A DNA stretch of 64,000 bases, from assembly GCF_013240295.1 (NCBI RefSeq), contig NZ_JABETK010000002.1, positions 62,001 to 126,000 of the forward strand. Direction: 5' to 3'. The stretch is from Neoaquamicrobium sediminum. GTDB taxonomy: Bacteria; Pseudomonadota; Alphaproteobacteria; Rhizobiales; Rhizobiaceae. Positions 43,661 through 52,932 of this stretch are shown piece after piece; positions within the stretch are counted from its first letter, which is position 1, and every line of letters begins with the position of its first letter. Below the pieces are notes generated by a model, which did no database searches, was not told the origin of the DNA, and saw only the letters and a program-made list of their open reading frames with translations. Both the position numbers and the translations under genes were made by a program.

Positions 43661-46306
43661 CTACGCCAGGGTCCGTTCGACAATGTCGCGCAGATCGCTG
43701 GACAGGTCCTTCGGCGCCGCAATTGCAAGCAGCGCTTCCCGCGCGGCGGCCTGTCGGTTCGGTTCGAGCGAGCGCCACGAGCGCAACGCCGTTGCCAATC
43801 GTGCCGCCAACTGCGGGTTCCGCTTCTCGATCTCCAGCACCGTCTCGGCGAAAAAGCGGTAGCCATCGCCGTCGGCGCGGTGGAAACCGGTCTGGTTGAG
43901 CGTCGAGAATGTTCCGATCAATGCCCGCACGCGATTGGGATTGGCGAGCGAAAAGCCTTTGTGGCGTGTCAGCGATTTGACGAGGTCGAGCGCAGCCTCG
44001 CCGGGAACAGTCGCCTGTGTCTGGTACCATTTGTCGAGTACCAGCGGGTCGTCGCCATATTGCGCTTCGAACGTATCAAGCGCCCGCTTTGTCGCGTCAT
44101 GGCCGGCGAATCTGTGCGCGAGCACTGTCAGGGCCGCCGCCTTGTCGGTCATGTTCGTTGCTTCGTTAAACTGGTTCGCGGCAAGCGCCGGATCGTCGTC
44201 GGCGGCAGAGAGATAGCCGAGCAGGGTGTTGCGCAGGGCCCTCTGGCCCGCACTTTCCGCATCGGGGCTGAATGTGGAGCTATCGTCCAGTTCGGCATAG
44301 AGGCTGCGGAAAGTTTCGCGGTTTTGCCGTGCTATCGCATCCGTCAACGCTTCGCGGGCAATGAAGATCGCATCCGGATCGATGTTGGCGCCGATCTCGC
44401 GGGCAACGTCGGCTTCCGCCGGCAGTGTGAGCGCAAGCGCGCGGTAGGCCGGCTCCAGCGTCCGGTCGGCCGCGATCTCGCCGGCTGCTTCGACCAGGCT
44501 GTGGTCGAACTCCGGCTGCTTCTGGCCGCGCACCATGCGAAAGCCCTGTATCAGCGATTGCGTGAAAAGCGTCGTCAGCGCCTGCCAGCGGGCAACCAGA
44601 TCGCTGTCGTTGCGCGCAAGGAACAGCAGGTCTTCGGGGCGTTGCTCCACCGACAGCGTGATCGGCGCGGAAAAGCCGCGATTGAGCGATAGCACCGGGC
44701 GGCTTTTCACGCCGTGGAAGCGCACGAGATGTCGCCGCTTCTTCACGTGGATGACGCCGTTCTCAACGGTAGCGCCTTCCACGCTCGTGGGCTCGATATC
44801 CTCGCCGTCCTCTCCGACGAGACCGAACGCGAGCGGGATATGCATAAGGCGCTTGCGGCTTTCCGAAGGGGTGGGCGGCACGGACTGCTCGATCTCCATC
44901 CGGAATTCGCTGCGCTCGGCATCGTGAACGCTGGAAATCGAGAGGTTCGGCGTGCCGGCCTGATGATACCAGAGCGCGAACTGAGAGAGGTCGCGTCCCG
45001 ATGCATCCTCGAAGGCCTTCAGGAAATCCTCGATCGTCGCCGCATCGCCGTCATGCCGGCTGATGTAGAGCTTCATGCCTTTTCGGAAATCGTCGGCTCC
45101 CAGCACGGTGCGGATCATGCGCACCACTTCGGAACCCTTTTCGTAGACCGTGGCCGTGTAGAAGTTGTTGATCTCGCGGTACCTGCGCGGACGCACGGGA
45201 TGCGCGAGCGGCCCCTGGTCCTCGGGGAACTGGTGGGCCCGCAGCGTCCGCACTTCGGCGATGCGCTTGACCGCGCGGGAGCGCTGGTCGGCCGAAAACT
45301 CGTGGTCGCGGAAGACCGTCAGCCCTTCCTTCAGGCAAAGCTGGAACCAGTCACGGCAAGTGATTCTGTTTCCTGTCCAATTGTGGAAGTATTCGTGAGC
45401 AATGATCGCTTCGATATTGGCGAAATCGGCGTCTGTGGCGGTCTCTTCGTCGGCAAGCACATACTTGTCGTTGAAGATGTTGAGCCCCTTGTTCTCCATC
45501 GCGCCCATGTTGAAGTCGGACACGGCCACGATGTTGAAGATGTCGAGGTCGTATTCGAGCCCGAAAACCTCCTCGTCCCATTTCATCGAGCGCTTCAAGG
45601 CATCCATCGCGTAGGCGGCGCGCGCCTGCTTGCCATGTTCCACATGAATGCCGAGCGCGACCTTGCGGCCGGATGCCGTGACGAACTCGTCGCGCAGCAC
45701 CGCCAGGTCGCCCGCAACGAGAGCGAAGAGATAGGACGGCTTGGGGAAGGGGTCGTGCCAGACGGCAAAGTGGCGCCCACCGTCCAGCATTCCGCTTTCG
45801 ACCAGATTGCCGTTCGACAGCAGTATCGGCGCGTCCTTCCGGTCCGCTTCGATCCGCACCGTATAGATGGAGAGCATATCCGGACGGTCGACGAAATACG
45901 TGATCCGGCGGAAGCCCTCGGGTTCGCACTGGGTGCAATAGACGCCGTTCGAGCGGAAAAGACCCATCAGCGTGCTGTTGCGGGTTGGGTCCAGCCTGGT
46001 CTTGATCGTCACGCTGAAGCGCTGTGCCTGGGGAGGCCGGGCGATGGTCAGCCGCTGTGGCGTCACCTCGAACGACGACGCGTCCGCTGACTTTCCGTCT
46101 ACGGCCAGGCTCTCAAACACCAACTCGTCGCCTTCGAGCACCAGCGACGCATTTGCAGTCGCGCCTTCGCCGCGCTCGATCTCCAGCTCTGCCGTCACAA
46201 CGGTGGCGTCGCCGTCCAGCACGAAGGTAAGTTGCGTGGTGGGAATGATAAAATCGCTGGGCCGATAGTCCTCGATCCGGAAAATCTGGCCTGTGTCCTT
46301 GCGCAT
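43661..46306 (-). CDS. pepN: Aminopeptidase N (M1 family)
   Basis: An 881-residue zinc metallopeptidase that removes N-terminal residues from peptides in the cytoplasm. Motifs: exopeptidase motif NMGAMENKG, zinc site HEYFHNWTGNR (HExxH with the downstream Glu in LKEGLTVFRDHEF). C-terminal domains are the usual helical DUF3458 type (GFSLANPNRVRALIGTF, FHRADGDGYRF). Length is normal for proteobacterial PepN. Divergent from the oxidoreductase gene. Confidence 0.95.
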   Translation of the reverse strand: MRKDTGQIFRIEDYRPSDFIIPTTQLTFVLDGDATVVTAELEIERGEGATANASLVLEGDELVFESLAVDGKSADASSFEVTPQRLTIARPPQAQRFSVTIKTRLDPTRNSTLMGLFRSNGVYCTQCEPEGFRRITYFVDRPDMLSIYTVRIEADRKDAPILLSNGNLVESGMLDGGRHFAVWHDPFPKPSYLFALVAGDLAVLRDEFVTASGRKVALGIHVEHGKQARAAYAMDALKRSMKWDEEVFGLEYDLDIFNIVAVSDFNMGAMENKGLNIFNDKYVLADEETATDADFANIEAIIAHEYFHNWTGNRITCRDWFQLCLKEGLTVFRDHEFSADQRSRAVKRIAEVRTLRAHQFPEDQGPLAHPVRPRRYREINNFYTATVYEKGSEVVRMIRTVLGADDFRKGMKLYISRHDGDAATIEDFLKAFEDASGRDLSQFALWYHQAGTPNLSISSVHDAERSEFRMEIEQSVPPTPSESRKRLMHIPLAFGLVGEDGEDIEPTSVEGATVENGVIHVKKRRHLVRFHGVKSRPVLSLNRGFSAPITLSVEQRPEDLLFLARNDSDLVARWQALTTLFTQSLIQGFRMVRGQKQPEFDHSLVEAAGEIAADRTLEPAYRALALTLPAEADVAREIGANIDPDAIFIAREALTDAIARQNRETFRSLYAELDDSSTFSPDAESAGQRALRNTLLGYLSAADDDPALAANQFNEATNMTDKAAALTVLAHRFAGHDATKRALDTFEAQYGDDPLVLDKWYQTQATVPGEAALDLVKSLTRHKGFSLANPNRVRALIGTFSTLNQTGFHRADGDGYRFFAETVLEIEKRNPQLAARLATALRSWRSLEPNRQAAAREALLAIAAPKDLSSDLRDIVERTLA

Positions 46307-46413
46307 GCGCTGTCGTTCCTGCTGGTGGCGCGGCCTGACCGCGCAACAATCGGGTGCCGTGCTCTTTACATGATCCCGACGCTCGACAAAACTGACAGCG
46401 AACCTATCTCACA

Positions 46414-48752
46414 ATGGTCGACAGATCGTTTCCGGGAAATCGTCATGAACGTTATGACCCGAAATTCGGAATGGGCGCGTCCGTTTTGCGCGTCGAGGAC
46501 GAGGCTTTCATCACTGGCAAGGGCCGCTATACGGACGATATCTCGCCCGACGGTACTGTCCACGGATACGTGCTGCGCTCACCGATTGCGAAGGGGACGT
46601 TCCGGATCGGATCCGTCGAGGCGGCGCGCGCTGCGGAAGGCGTGCATCTGGTCCTGACCGGCGCTGACATTGCACATCTGGGCGACCTGAAGACCGGGGG
46701 CATGCAGAAACAGCCCGACGGCTCGCGTGCGCCCGGCCGCGACATTCCTATCCTGTGCCGTGATCGCGTCAGCTATGTCGGTGACGCGGTTGCTTTCGTG
46801 GTTGCCGATACGCGGGCGCAGGCGCAGGACGCCGCGGAACTCATCGAGATTGATTTCGAGGCTGAAGACGCCGTTTCCGGCACCGCCGAGGCGCTCGACG
46901 ACGACGCGGAACTGGTCTGGCCCGAGCATGGCACCAACAAGGCGTTCGAATACGCCATTGGCGACAAGACCAAAACCGATGCAGCCTTTGCCGGTGCCGC
47001 ACATGTCACGCGCATTGAGTTCGCCAACAATCGTCTGGTCTGCAACTACATGGAAGCGCGCGCCGCGATCGGCGAGTGGAACGAGGCCGACGGACGTATG
47101 ACCCTGACGACCGGGTCCCAGGGCGTGCATTCGATGCAGCGCATCATTGCGGACCAGGTATTCGGCATTTCGCACGACAAGTTGCGCGTCATCACGCCCG
47201 ATGTCGGCGGTGGCTTCGGGCCGAAGGTTTTTGTCTACCGCGAATACCCGCTGGTTCTGGAGGCGGCGAAGCGGCTGGGGCGACCTGTGAAATGGACCTG
47301 CGACCGTACGGAGCATTTCCTGACGGATGCGCAAGGCCGCGACAATGTGGTCACGGCCGAGATGGCGATGGACGCTGACGGTCGTTTTCTCGGGCTTCGC
47401 GTGCGACTGGCGGCAAATATGGGCGCCTACACGCATCAGTTCGGGCCGTTCATCCCCTATGTGGGCGCCAGCATGTCCACCGGCGTCTACGACATCGAGG
47501 CGCTCGATGTGGCGATCACCGGCGTCTACACCAACACCTGCCCGGTAGACGCTTATCGCGGTGCGGGACGGCCGGAAGCGGCGTTCCTGGTCGAAAAGCT
47601 CGTGGATGCCTGCGCGCGTGACCTCAATCTGTCGCCGCATGAGATCCGGCGACGCAACTTCATCAGGCCGGACCAGTTTCCCTATCGGACACAGACCGGC
47701 CGCAACTACGATGTCGGCGAATTCGAAGGCCATATGAACCAGGCGATGGAGCGCGCCGACTGGGCGGGCTTCGAAGCCCGCCTCGAGCAGTCGAAGGCAT
47801 CGGGCCGGCTGCGCGGTATCGGCATGGCGACCTATATCGAGGCCTGCGCCTTTGCCGGTTCCGAGCCCGCCCATGTGGAGTTGGGGGACGACGGCGTCGT
47901 GACGTTGCTGATCGGCACCCAGTCCAACGGTCAGGGCCATGCGACCGCGTATGCGCAACTGATCGCCGACAAGCTCGGGCTGGACGTTTCGCAGGTGCGT
48001 ATGCATCAGGGCGACACCGACCGGCTGGACAAGGGGGCGGCACGGGTGGCTCGCGCTCGATCCCGCTGGGTGGCGTTTCGGCAGCGCGGGCCGGCGAGGA
48101 TCTCGCCGAAAAGATCAGGAAGATAGCAGCCGACGAGCTCGAAGCGGCGGCCGCCGACATAGAACTGGTCGACGGCGAGGCGCGTATCGTCGGCACTGAC
48201 CGGCGGATCGACTTCTCTGCAATTGCCAAGGCCGCCAAGTCGCCAGACGACGTCAAGGGGTTCGGCGAATTCGTGCAGGACGAGGCGACCTATCCGAACG
48301 GCACGCATATCTGCGAGCTGGAGATCGAGCCGGAGACCGGCCAGATCGAAATCGTCAACTACACGATCGTCGACGATTTCGGGGCTACCGTGAACCCGGT
48401 GCTGCTCGCGGGGCAGGTCCATGGTGGTGTGGTTCAGGGCATCGGCCAGGCGCTCACCGAGGACACGGTCTATTCGGAAGACGGGCAACTCCTGACGGCG
48501 AGCTTCATGGATTACGCCATGCCGCGTGCCGACATCGTTCCGTCCTTCCATTTCGAGACCCGCAATGTGCCCTCGACCACCAACGCGCTCGGCATCAAGG
48601 GCGCTGGCGAGGCCGGCACCATCGGCGCGACCCCGGCGGTGATGAATGCCGTCACCGACGCGCTTCACAGGGCATGCGGAATCGGCCATATCGAAATGCC
48701 CGCCACGCCGCAGCGCGTATGGCAGGCGCTCGCCGAGGCCCGACCGTCCTGA
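46414..48752 (+). pseudogene. CoxL/xanthine dehydrogenase-type molybdopterin subunit, frameshifted
   Basis: Large molybdenum-binding subunit of the aerobic CO dehydrogenase/xanthine dehydrogenase family. Motifs: GKGRYTDDI near the start, DVGGGFGPK, AYRGAGRPEAAFLVE (the form II signature rather than the AYxCSFR loop of true CO dehydrogenase), and GQGHATAYAQLI. The frame breaks at the G-run 48033-48037; one more G gives GGGTGGSRSIPLGG and joins to the second part (KGAGEAGTIGATPAVMNAV), 779 residues in all. No medium or small subunit gene is adjacent. Substrate unknown. Confidence 0.88.
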
Positions 48753-48783
48753 TGAGTTCCTGCTGATGCCCATTCCCTCTACC

Positions 48784-48803
48784 GCCGGCCTCGACAGGCC
48801 GGC
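48784..48803. terminator. Short GC hairpin after the oxidoreductase gene
   Basis: GCCGGCCT (48784-48791) and AGGCCGGC (48796-48803) form a perfect 8-bp stem with a CGAC loop, 32 bases after the stop and just before the next ATG. It has no T-run. Possibly an intrinsic pause or a Shine-Dalgarno-sequestering hairpin for the next gene. Confidence 0.4.
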
Positions 48804-48812
48804 CTGATCTCC

Positions 48813-49772
48813 ATGGCCGTACAACAATCTTCGTCGGCCATGGCCGGCGGCACCAATCCGCTGCGCGGCATAGCGATGAAGATCGTTTCCGTTTCGGTGT
48901 TCGTGGCCATGTCCGCGCTCATCAAGGCGGCAGGGCAGTTGCCGGCGGGGCAGATCGTTTTTTTCCGTTCGTTCTTTGCCATTCTGCCGATTCTGGCCAT
49001 GCTGGCCTGGCGTCACGAACTGCGCACTGCGCTGCACACGTCCAATCCTCTGGGTCATATCGCGCGTGGTGTGGTTGGCGTCAGCGCCATGGGGCTCGGC
49101 TTCTTCGCGCTGACCCGGCTGCCTTTGCCGGAGGCGATCACCCTCAACTACGCCCAGCCGCTGCTAGTCGTCGTTTTCAGCGCGCTGTTTCTGGGCGAGA
49201 CGATCCGCGTCTATCGCTGGACGGCGGTTGCCGTCGGCCTGTTCGGCGTCGTCATTATCTCCTGGCCGAATCTGACGCTGTTCGCCGGCGCGGCTGGCAT
49301 GGAGAGCGAGCAGGCGTTGGGTGTCGCGGCTGCCCTTGTCGGCGCTGCTGTCTCGGCGGTTGCCATGCTGCTGGTGCGCCGGCTGGTCCAGACCGAGAAA
49401 ACCGCGACCATCGTGCTGTGGTTCTCGCTGACGGCCTCTTTCATGGCGCTGCTGACGCTGCCTTTCGGCTGGACGGCGCTCTCGGCCTCGCAGGCTGCGC
49501 TGCTCGTCGGAGCGGGCATTTGCGGTGGGCTGGGCCAGATCCTGATGACGGAGAGTTACCGCTACGCGGAAGCCTCCACCGTAGCGCCTTTCGAATATTC
49601 GTCCATGATACTGGGCATCGCGGTCGGCTATCTGGCCTTCGGCGATCTGCCCACTGTCTACACCATCGTCGGCGGGTTCATCGTCGTCGCCGCCGGCATC
49701 TTCATCATCTGGCGCGAGCGGCAACTGGGGCTCGAGCGGGGCAGGGCGCGCAAGGTCGCGCCAACGCAATAG
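48813..49772 (+). CDS. EamA/DMT family transporter
   Basis: A 319-residue membrane protein with about ten hydrophobic segments in two EamA repeats (PAGQIVFFRSFFAILPIL, ITLNYAQPLLVVVFSALFLG; then LLVRRLVQTEKTA, ASTVAPFEYSSMILGIAVG). Members export or import small metabolites; the substrate cannot be inferred. Convergent with the XRE regulator gene, 9 bases apart. Confidence 0.9.
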   Translation: MAVQQSSSAMAGGTNPLRGIAMKIVSVSVFVAMSALIKAAGQLPAGQIVFFRSFFAILPILAMLAWRHELRTALHTSNPLGHIARGVVGVSAMGLGFFALTRLPLPEAITLNYAQPLLVVVFSALFLGETIRVYRWTAVAVGLFGVVIISWPNLTLFAGAAGMESEQALGVAAALVGAAVSAVAMLLVRRLVQTEKTATIVLWFSLTASFMALLTLPFGWTALSASQAALLVGAGICGGLGQILMTESYRYAEASTVAPFEYSSMILGIAVGYLAFGDLPTVYTIVGGFIVVAAGIFIIWRERQLGLERGRARKVAPTQ

Positions 49773-49781
49773 GGCGCAGGC

Positions 49782-50582
49782 CTACCCGCCGGAAGCGAGC
49801 GCACGCAGAAGTTCGCCTGTGCGCGCGTCCGCGGGAAAGAACGATTCAATAGCGATCTCCGACAGCGTCACGTCGAGCGGTGTACCGAACACCGTTATCG
49901 TGCTGATGAAAGACAGCACCTCGTCTCCGGCGCGCAGGCGCAGCGGCACGGCTACATTGGCGGCCGCGTCATACGCCTTGCCGTTACCGCGCGGGCGGCC
50001 CGGGTAGCCCGAGAGCTCCTTTTCCAGCGCTTCGAGCGCCGGGTCGGCTGAGGCCTCGATCTGCAGCTTGAGGCGCTCGATCAGATGGTTGCGCCATTCG
50101 TCGAGGTTGACGACCCGTGGTGCCAGCCCCTTCGGATGAAGCGTGAGCTGCAAGACGTTGACAGGCGGTGCGAGTAACGACTGGTCTTCGATGCCCGCCA
50201 GCAGCGGTCCGACGGCGGCGTTGGCAAGCACCATGTTCCAGCCCCTGTCGACTGCGATGGCCGGATAGGGCTCGTGGCCCTTGAGCACCAGCTCGACCGC
50301 CGCCAGTGCCGGCTTGAAGGAGTCGTCCTCGAGGTTGCGCTCGCCGTAGATCGGCGCGAAGCCTGCCGCGACAAGCATCTGGTTGCGCTGGCGCAATGGC
50401 ACGGCCAGCCGCTCGGCAAGCCTCAGGACCATCTCGCGCGACGGCGATGAACGGCCGCTTTCCAGAAAGCTAAGATGGCGCTGGGATATTTCGGCCTCGA
50501 GCGCAAGGTCGAGCTGGCTCATGCGGCGGCGCTGCCGCCATTCCTTGATCAGCGTACCCGCGCCCGGCTGCATCGTGTTCAT
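49782..50582 (-). CDS. XRE-family regulator with MmyB-like ligand-binding domain
   Basis: A 266-residue regulator: helix-turn-helix at about residues 12-65 (RRRMSQLDLALEAEISQRHL, RSSPSREMVLRLAERL), then the MmyB-like PAS-type domain (PAIAVDRGWNMVLANAAVGP, NVLQLTLHPKGLAPRVVNLD). Such proteins bind hydrophobic ligands and usually control adjacent genes. It is divergent from the small membrane protein gene at 50757, a likely target. Function beyond this is not clear. Confidence 0.9.
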   Translation of the reverse strand: MNTMQPGAGTLIKEWRQRRRMSQLDLALEAEISQRHLSFLESGRSSPSREMVLRLAERLAVPLRQRNQMLVAAGFAPIYGERNLEDDSFKPALAAVELVLKGHEPYPAIAVDRGWNMVLANAAVGPLLAGIEDQSLLAPPVNVLQLTLHPKGLAPRVVNLDEWRNHLIERLKLQIEASADPALEALEKELSGYPGRPRGNGKAYDAAANVAVPLRLRAGDEVLSFISTITVFGTPLDVTLSEIAIESFFPADARTGELLRALASGG

Positions 50583-50756
50583 CGCTTCTTCCCCGGATGA
50601 TGTCGTTGGTCATCGAAATCTATCCGTCCGAGGTGCGATTTCCTATTACCTGATGCGTAATCGCCAGCGATCCGAAATGCGGTCATCTTCCCGGCCATCG
50701 GGTTGGCAAACGGCTCACAGCAGGCCAGCCCAGGTTTCAACCAAGGGAGAACGACC

Positions 50757-51155
50757 ATGACCATTCCGATGAACTCTTTCCTCAAGAACACCCTCCTGCT
50801 CGACGCCGTGGTGTCCGGTGCAGCCGCCGTGCTGATGGCGGCCGGCGCCAGTCTGCTTGGGCCGTTCCTGAATCTGCCGGTCTCGCTGCTGTTCTGGGCC
50901 GGCATCGTGCTGCTGCCCTGGGTAGCGCTGCTCGTGGTGCTGTCGCGCCGCCAGAGCCTGTCGCGTATGGTGCTGCTCGATGTGGTGCTGGTCAACGTCG
51001 CCTGGGTTCTTGCCAGCATCGGTATCGTCGCTTTTGGCTACGTCGAGCCGAACATGCTGGGTGTGGCCTTCGTGGTGGCACAGGCTCTCGCGGTGGCGTT
51101 CTTCGCGGTGCTCCAGTATGCCGCGCTGCGTCAGGCCCGGCCGGCAATGGCATGA
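50757..51155 (+). CDS. Small four-helix membrane protein
   Basis: A 132-residue protein with four hydrophobic segments (LLLDAVVSGAAAVLMAAGAS, LLFWAGIVLLPWVALLVV, MVLLDVVLVNVAWVLASIGI, FVVAQALAVAFFAVLQYAAL). A good Shine-Dalgarno (AGGGAGA) precedes the ATG at 50757. I do not recognise a named family. It is divergent from the MmyB-like regulator, which may control it. Confidence 0.8.
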   Translation: MTIPMNSFLKNTLLLDAVVSGAAAVLMAAGASLLGPFLNLPVSLLFWAGIVLLPWVALLVVLSRRQSLSRMVLLDVVLVNVAWVLASIGIVAFGYVEPNMLGVAFVVAQALAVAFFAVLQYAALRQARPAMA

Positions 51156-51157
51156 GC

Positions 51158-52009
51158 CTATCCTCGAAGCACTTCCAGCTTCGCCTTCACTTCCAGCAGA
51201 TCCCGCCACGCAAGTTTCTTGTGGGCGGGATTTCGCAGCAGATAGGCCGGGTGCAGCGTCGGCATCGCGGCGATCTCGACGCCCGAAGCCGTCGCATGCG
51301 TCTTCCACTTGCCGCGCAGCCGCAACACGCCCTCGGTCGCATGCAGCAGCACCTTTGCAGATGGTCCGCCCAGCGTCACCAGCACCTTGGGAGCGGCGAG
51401 CTCAATCTGCCGTTCGATGAACGGGCGGCAGATTTCCGTTTCCAGAGGCGTCGGCGTGCGATTGCCGGGCGGCCGCCACGGAATGACGTTGGCGATATAG
51501 GCGCTGGTCCGGTCTATGCCGATTGCCGCCAGCATCCGGTCCAGCAACCGGCCGGAGCGGCCGACGAAGGGCAGCCCCTCAATATCCTCGTCGCGCCCCG
51601 GTGCTTCGCCGACCAGCATCAGGTCGGCCTGCGGGTTTCCGTCGGAAAATACGGTCTGCTTGGCCGTGAATTTGAGGTTGCAGCCGTCGAAGGCCGAAAC
51701 GATCTCGCGCAATTCCTCCAGCGACTTCGCCTCCCGTGCGACCTCGCGCGCACGGGCTGCCTGGGCTTCGTCCGGAACCGCCATCGCGGGAGCCGGTCTG
51801 GCCTGAGCCTGAGGTATTTGCGCTTTGGCGTCCCGGGCTCTGGCTGGCTCGTCTTTTTGCGGAGCCTGCGCACGCGCCGTTGTTGCTGCCGATTCCTCGA
51901 ACCGGTCGACCGGCTCGTCGAACAGCGCCTCGTCGACGCCCGCATCCGCATAAAAGCGGAGGAGGTCGGCAAGGTCGGGCAGGGGATGCTTAGGGTCGGC
52001 AATCGACAT
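51158..52009 (-). CDS. Uracil-DNA glycosylase, family 4-like
   Basis: A 283-residue protein: a Pro/Ala/Glu-rich N-terminal third, then a UDG domain with motif A VGEAPGRDEDIEGLPFVGRS and the second motif HPAYLLRNPAHK. It would remove uracil from DNA. Family 4 enzymes hold an iron-sulfur cluster with four Cys; aligned by eye, only two remain here (DGCNLK, EICRPF), the others replaced by Phe and Trp (NVIPWRPPGNR). No UdgX KRRIH insert is seen. ATG at 52009 is used. Convergent with the membrane protein gene, 2 bases apart. Confidence 0.88.
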   Translation of the reverse strand: MSIADPKHPLPDLADLLRFYADAGVDEALFDEPVDRFEESAATTARAQAPQKDEPARARDAKAQIPQAQARPAPAMAVPDEAQAARAREVAREAKSLEELREIVSAFDGCNLKFTAKQTVFSDGNPQADLMLVGEAPGRDEDIEGLPFVGRSGRLLDRMLAAIGIDRTSAYIANVIPWRPPGNRTPTPLETEICRPFIERQIELAAPKVLVTLGGPSAKVLLHATEGVLRLRGKWKTHATASGVEIAAMPTLHPAYLLRNPAHKKLAWRDLLEVKAKLEVLRG

Positions 52010-52038
52010 CACGGCTCGATCTTATGCGAGCGCCGGCC

Positions 52039-52635
52039 TCAGGAGAAGGGCACGGTCGGGTCCTGCACCAGAAAGAACTCCCATCGCGGCGTAAAATCCG
52101 TGATGAAGATGCGAAACGTCGCCGTTTGCAGCGGATCGGTATATCCGTTGCGAAAGATCAGCCGGTCATAAGGCTCGAGGTCGCGGCTGTATTCGGCATA
52201 GCGGTCGGAGGAAATATTGCTCGTTTCCGTCCGCCGCTGATCGAAGGAAAGCCCATCGCCGAAGGTGCTCGGTTCGCCGACGATCTCCTGCAGTTCAAAC
52301 TCGAATTCCAGCCAAGGCAGGCCGCTGTTGTTCAGCGCGACGATCTGCATGTGGATGAAGCCATGCGCGAAATTGCCGGAAAAGTCTCGTGCGCGAACCG
52401 GTTTCTCCGCGCGTACAACCAGTGTGACCGGGCTCGCCGAGGCCATCTCTTGGATCAGCACCACGGGGTCTTCCGCGCTGCCCGTACCGGAGATTTCGCG
52501 AATGGTGAAGCCGCCCATTTCATCGGAGAAAGAATAGGGGCCGGCGTGCCAGCGGCCGAGATCGTCGGCGCCAAGCGCTGGTGCCACAGCGACCGGTTGA
52601 GCCAGGACTAGCAGGATCGGCAAGTGTCTTGCCAT
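52039..52635 (-). CDS. Exported hypothetical protein
   Basis: A 198-residue protein with a signal peptide (RHLPILLVLAQPVAVAPALG, cut near ADD) and a mature domain rich in beta-strand (VTLVVRAEKPVRARDFSG, FIHMQIVALNNSGLPWLEFE). I do not recognise the family. The ATG at 52635 has a strong GGGAGGA Shine-Dalgarno; the frame open further upstream is not needed. It lies upstream of, and divergent from, etfD. Confidence 0.75.
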   Translation of the reverse strand: MARHLPILLVLAQPVAVAPALGADDLGRWHAGPYSFSDEMGGFTIREISGTGSAEDPVVLIQEMASASPVTLVVRAEKPVRARDFSGNFAHGFIHMQIVALNNSGLPWLEFEFELQEIVGEPSTFGDGLSFDQRRTETSNISSDRYAEYSRDLEPYDRLIFRNGYTDPLQTATFRIFITDFTPRWEFFLVQDPTVPFS

Positions 52636-52775
52636 GCATCCTCCCGTCGGCAGCACGCACCCGGTTTTCTGTTCGTTGTGGAGCCGGCTACCTTTGGGCA
52701 TTCTAGCGTCGATCGGGGCATGCGAGAAGCGTCTATGTTTGCCGCGGGCGGGCACTTGGAACCTTGCCACAATGA

Positions 52776-52791
52776 TTGACGTTTACGTCAA
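52776..52791. promoter_or_regulatory. Palindromic operator-like site upstream of etfD
   Basis: TTGACGTTTACGTCAA is a perfect 7-bp inverted repeat with a TT centre, 141 bases before etfD and 140 before the divergent exported-protein gene. Its TTnACG-N4-CGTnAA shape recalls operators of the MerR-type regulator LiuR of branched-chain amino-acid genes, recalled from literature and not checked here. A similar site lies at 58341. Confidence 0.5.
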
Positions 52792-52932
52792 CGTCGCTTA
52801 AATTCGGATGATAGCGGCTAAACAGTAAGCTGGGACCTTGGGTCGCGGGCGGTTTCGCCGCTTCCCAACATGCGCTATGAGCGCAAAGGGTATCAGCTTG
52901 AGTGCCGACGGGCGGACGCGGAGGATTGATTG

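Noticed and set aside
44714..46090. 458-residue plus-strand frame opposite pepN
   Set aside because: Shadow of the aminopeptidase gene, without motifs, signal or plausible Shine-Dalgarno.
46414..48752. True carbon monoxide dehydrogenase large subunit (CoxL form I)
   Set aside because: The active-site loop is AYRGAGRPE (form II), not the AYxCSFR loop of CO-oxidising enzymes, and partner subunits are missing.
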